DNA of 14,400 nt from an uncultured Collinsella sp. (lineage in GTDB: Bacteria; Actinomycetota; Coriobacteriia; Coriobacteriales; Coriobacteriaceae): assembly GCA_900550355.1 (NCBI GenBank), contig URRT01000034.1, positions 1 through 14,400 on the forward strand. The letters are read 5' to 3'. The notes beneath the pieces are model-generated. The model was given only the letters and a program-made list of their open reading frames with translations, was not told the DNA's origin and did not search any database. Below are positions 13,526 to 14,400 of this stretch, one piece after another. Every line of letters begins with the position of its first letter. Position 1 is the first letter of the stretch. Position numbers and translations under genes: made by a program.

Positions 13526-14353
13526 ATGAGCGAGACCGCAGTCAACGGCGTCGAGCCGATCATCTTCCTTGATGACGTCCACGTCACCTTTAGGACCCGT
13601 ACCGGCTCGATTCTGCACCCCAACCTGGTTCACGCCGTCCAGGGTGTAACGATTAAGCTCATGCCCGGTCAGACGATCGGCATCGTCGGCGAGTCCGGTT
13701 GCGGTAAGTCCACCACCGCCAACGTCATGTGCGGCCTGCAGGCCCCCACGAGCGGCAAGGTCTACTTTAAGGGCAAGGACGTTACCAAGCGTACCGCCGA
13801 GGACCGTCGTCACATGGGTCGCGTCATCTCGGTCGTGTTCCAGAACCCGGCCACGGCGCTCAACCCGCGCATGGTCGTTCGCGAGCAGCTGCTCGACCCC
13901 ATGCGCGTCCACAATCTGGGAACCGAGGCAGAGCAGGAGAAGCGCGTCAAGGAGCTCTTGGAGCTCACCGGTCTGCCCAGCTCCGCTGCCGAGGTTCTTC
14001 CCGGCCAGCTTTCGGGCGGCCAGCGCCAGCGCGTCGCAATTGCCCGTGCCCTGTCGCTGAACCCCGATGCCATCATCGCCGACGAGCCCACCTCGGCTCT
14101 GGACGTTTCGGTCCGCGCGCAGATTCTGAACCTGCTGACCGACCTTAAAAAGGAGCTCGGCCTGGCCATGGTGTTCATTAGCCATGACATCCAGACGGTC
14201 CGCTATATCTCTGACGACATCATCGTTATGAATGGCGGCAAGATCGTCGAGCAGGGCGAGGCCAAGCAGGTCTTCCAGCATCCTCAGGACCCCTACACCA
14301 AGATGCTGCTCGGCGCTGCGCCGTCGCTGCTTCATCCCAAGCTCGGCGAGTAG
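13526..14353 (+). CDS. Peptide ABC transporter ATP-binding protein, DppF/OppF type
   Basis: A 275-residue cytoplasmic ATPase, the second nucleotide-binding subunit of the transporter. Walker A GESGCGKST at 55-63, Q-loop VVFQNPATALNPRM, signature LSGGQRQR at 162-169, Walker B D186/E187, switch His220, and the C-terminal HPQDPYTKMLLGA typical of peptide ATPases. It stops soon after that motif, about 40-50 residues shorter than many OppF/DppF proteins, and so lacks the cysteine-bearing tail. ATG 13526 directly follows the previous stop; GGAGG at 13513-13517 lies 8 nt upstream. It is the last gene of the operon, followed by a hairpin terminator. It presumably pairs with the ATPase half of the preceding fusion protein to form the heterodimeric motor. 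Confidence 0.92.
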   Translation: MSETAVNGVEPIIFLDDVHVTFRTRTGSILHPNLVHAVQGVTIKLMPGQTIGIVGESGCGKSTTANVMCGLQAPTSGKVYFKGKDVTKRTAEDRRHMGRVISVVFQNPATALNPRMVVREQLLDPMRVHNLGTEAEQEKRVKELLELTGLPSSAAEVLPGQLSGGQRQRVAIARALSLNPDAIIADEPTSALDVSVRAQILNLLTDLKKELGLAMVFISHDIQTVRYISDDIIVMNGGKIVEQGEAKQVFQHPQDPYTKMLLGAAPSLLHPKLGE

Positions 14354-14369
14354 CCTCGCTTTCCCTCCC

Positions 14370-14397
14370 GTGCGCCCGGTTCACTTACCGGGCGCAC
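14370..14397 (+). terminator. Hairpin terminator of the peptide transporter operon
   Basis: Perfect 11-bp GC-rich stem GTGCGCCCGGT (14370-14380) / ACCGGGCGCAC (14387-14397) with a 6-nt loop, 17 nt after the last stop. Only three bases remain in the window, so a T-tract cannot be checked. Confidence 0.65.
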
Positions 14398-14400
14398 CTC

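Noticed and set aside
10562..14335. A minus-strand frame open for about 1257 codons opposite the transporter genes
   Set aside because: It mirrors the strongly biased codon use of the plus-strand genes; the product is a low-complexity mix of Asp, His, Gly, Asn, Gln and Arg with no domain, and the plus-strand genes are unmistakable.

Overview
The window looks like chromosomal DNA of a Coriobacteriia-type actinomycete, most likely Collinsella or a close relative. This is inferred from the high-GC codon usage, the protein style, a twin-arginine lipoprotein peptide-binding protein, a permease/ATPase fusion in its transporter, and a LexA box of the CGAAC-N4-GTTCG type. No rRNA, tRNA, CRISPR array, insertion sequence or phage gene was seen.

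Left part (1-1250): a minus-strand gene encodes the membrane half of an LTA-synthase-like (sulfatase-superfamily) protein. It ends in two tandem stops exactly where the extracellular catalytic domain should begin. A divergent intergenic region follows. It carries a candidate LexA operator in front of uvrA and a spaced inverted repeat in front of the membrane gene.

Centre (1249-8414): plus-strand genes for nucleotide excision repair and envelope or translation quality control. uvrA (1249-4148) is broken into two overlapping frames by a 20-nt extra segment just after the first ATPase module. The two pieces overlap through an ATGA stop/start. After a hairpin terminator comes a tight three-gene unit: a YbaK-type Cys-tRNA(Pro) deacylase, MurJ lipid II flippase and UvrC. 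Spacings there are 3 nt and 0 nt.

Right part (8415-14400): a 364-nt non-coding leader, then a peptide ABC transporter operon: a Tat/lipobox substrate-binding protein, a DppB/OppB permease, a single polypeptide fusing the DppC-type permease to the DppD-type ATPase, and a DppF/OppF ATPase. A perfect hairpin terminator closes the operon at the window edge. The leader can fold into a three-way junction (an 11-bp helix enclosing two 8-bp hairpins), followed by a GC-rich hairpin and a hairpin over the Shine-Dalgarno sequence of the binding-protein gene. A run of hairpins also separates the binding-protein gene from the membrane-component genes, which fits differential expression.

The features most worth a second look are the split uvrA, the structured leader RNA of the peptide transporter, and the truncated LTA-synthase-like gene. 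The transporter proteins work as one machine: the lipoprotein captures peptides outside the cell, the two permease domains form the channel, and the two ATPase domains drive it.
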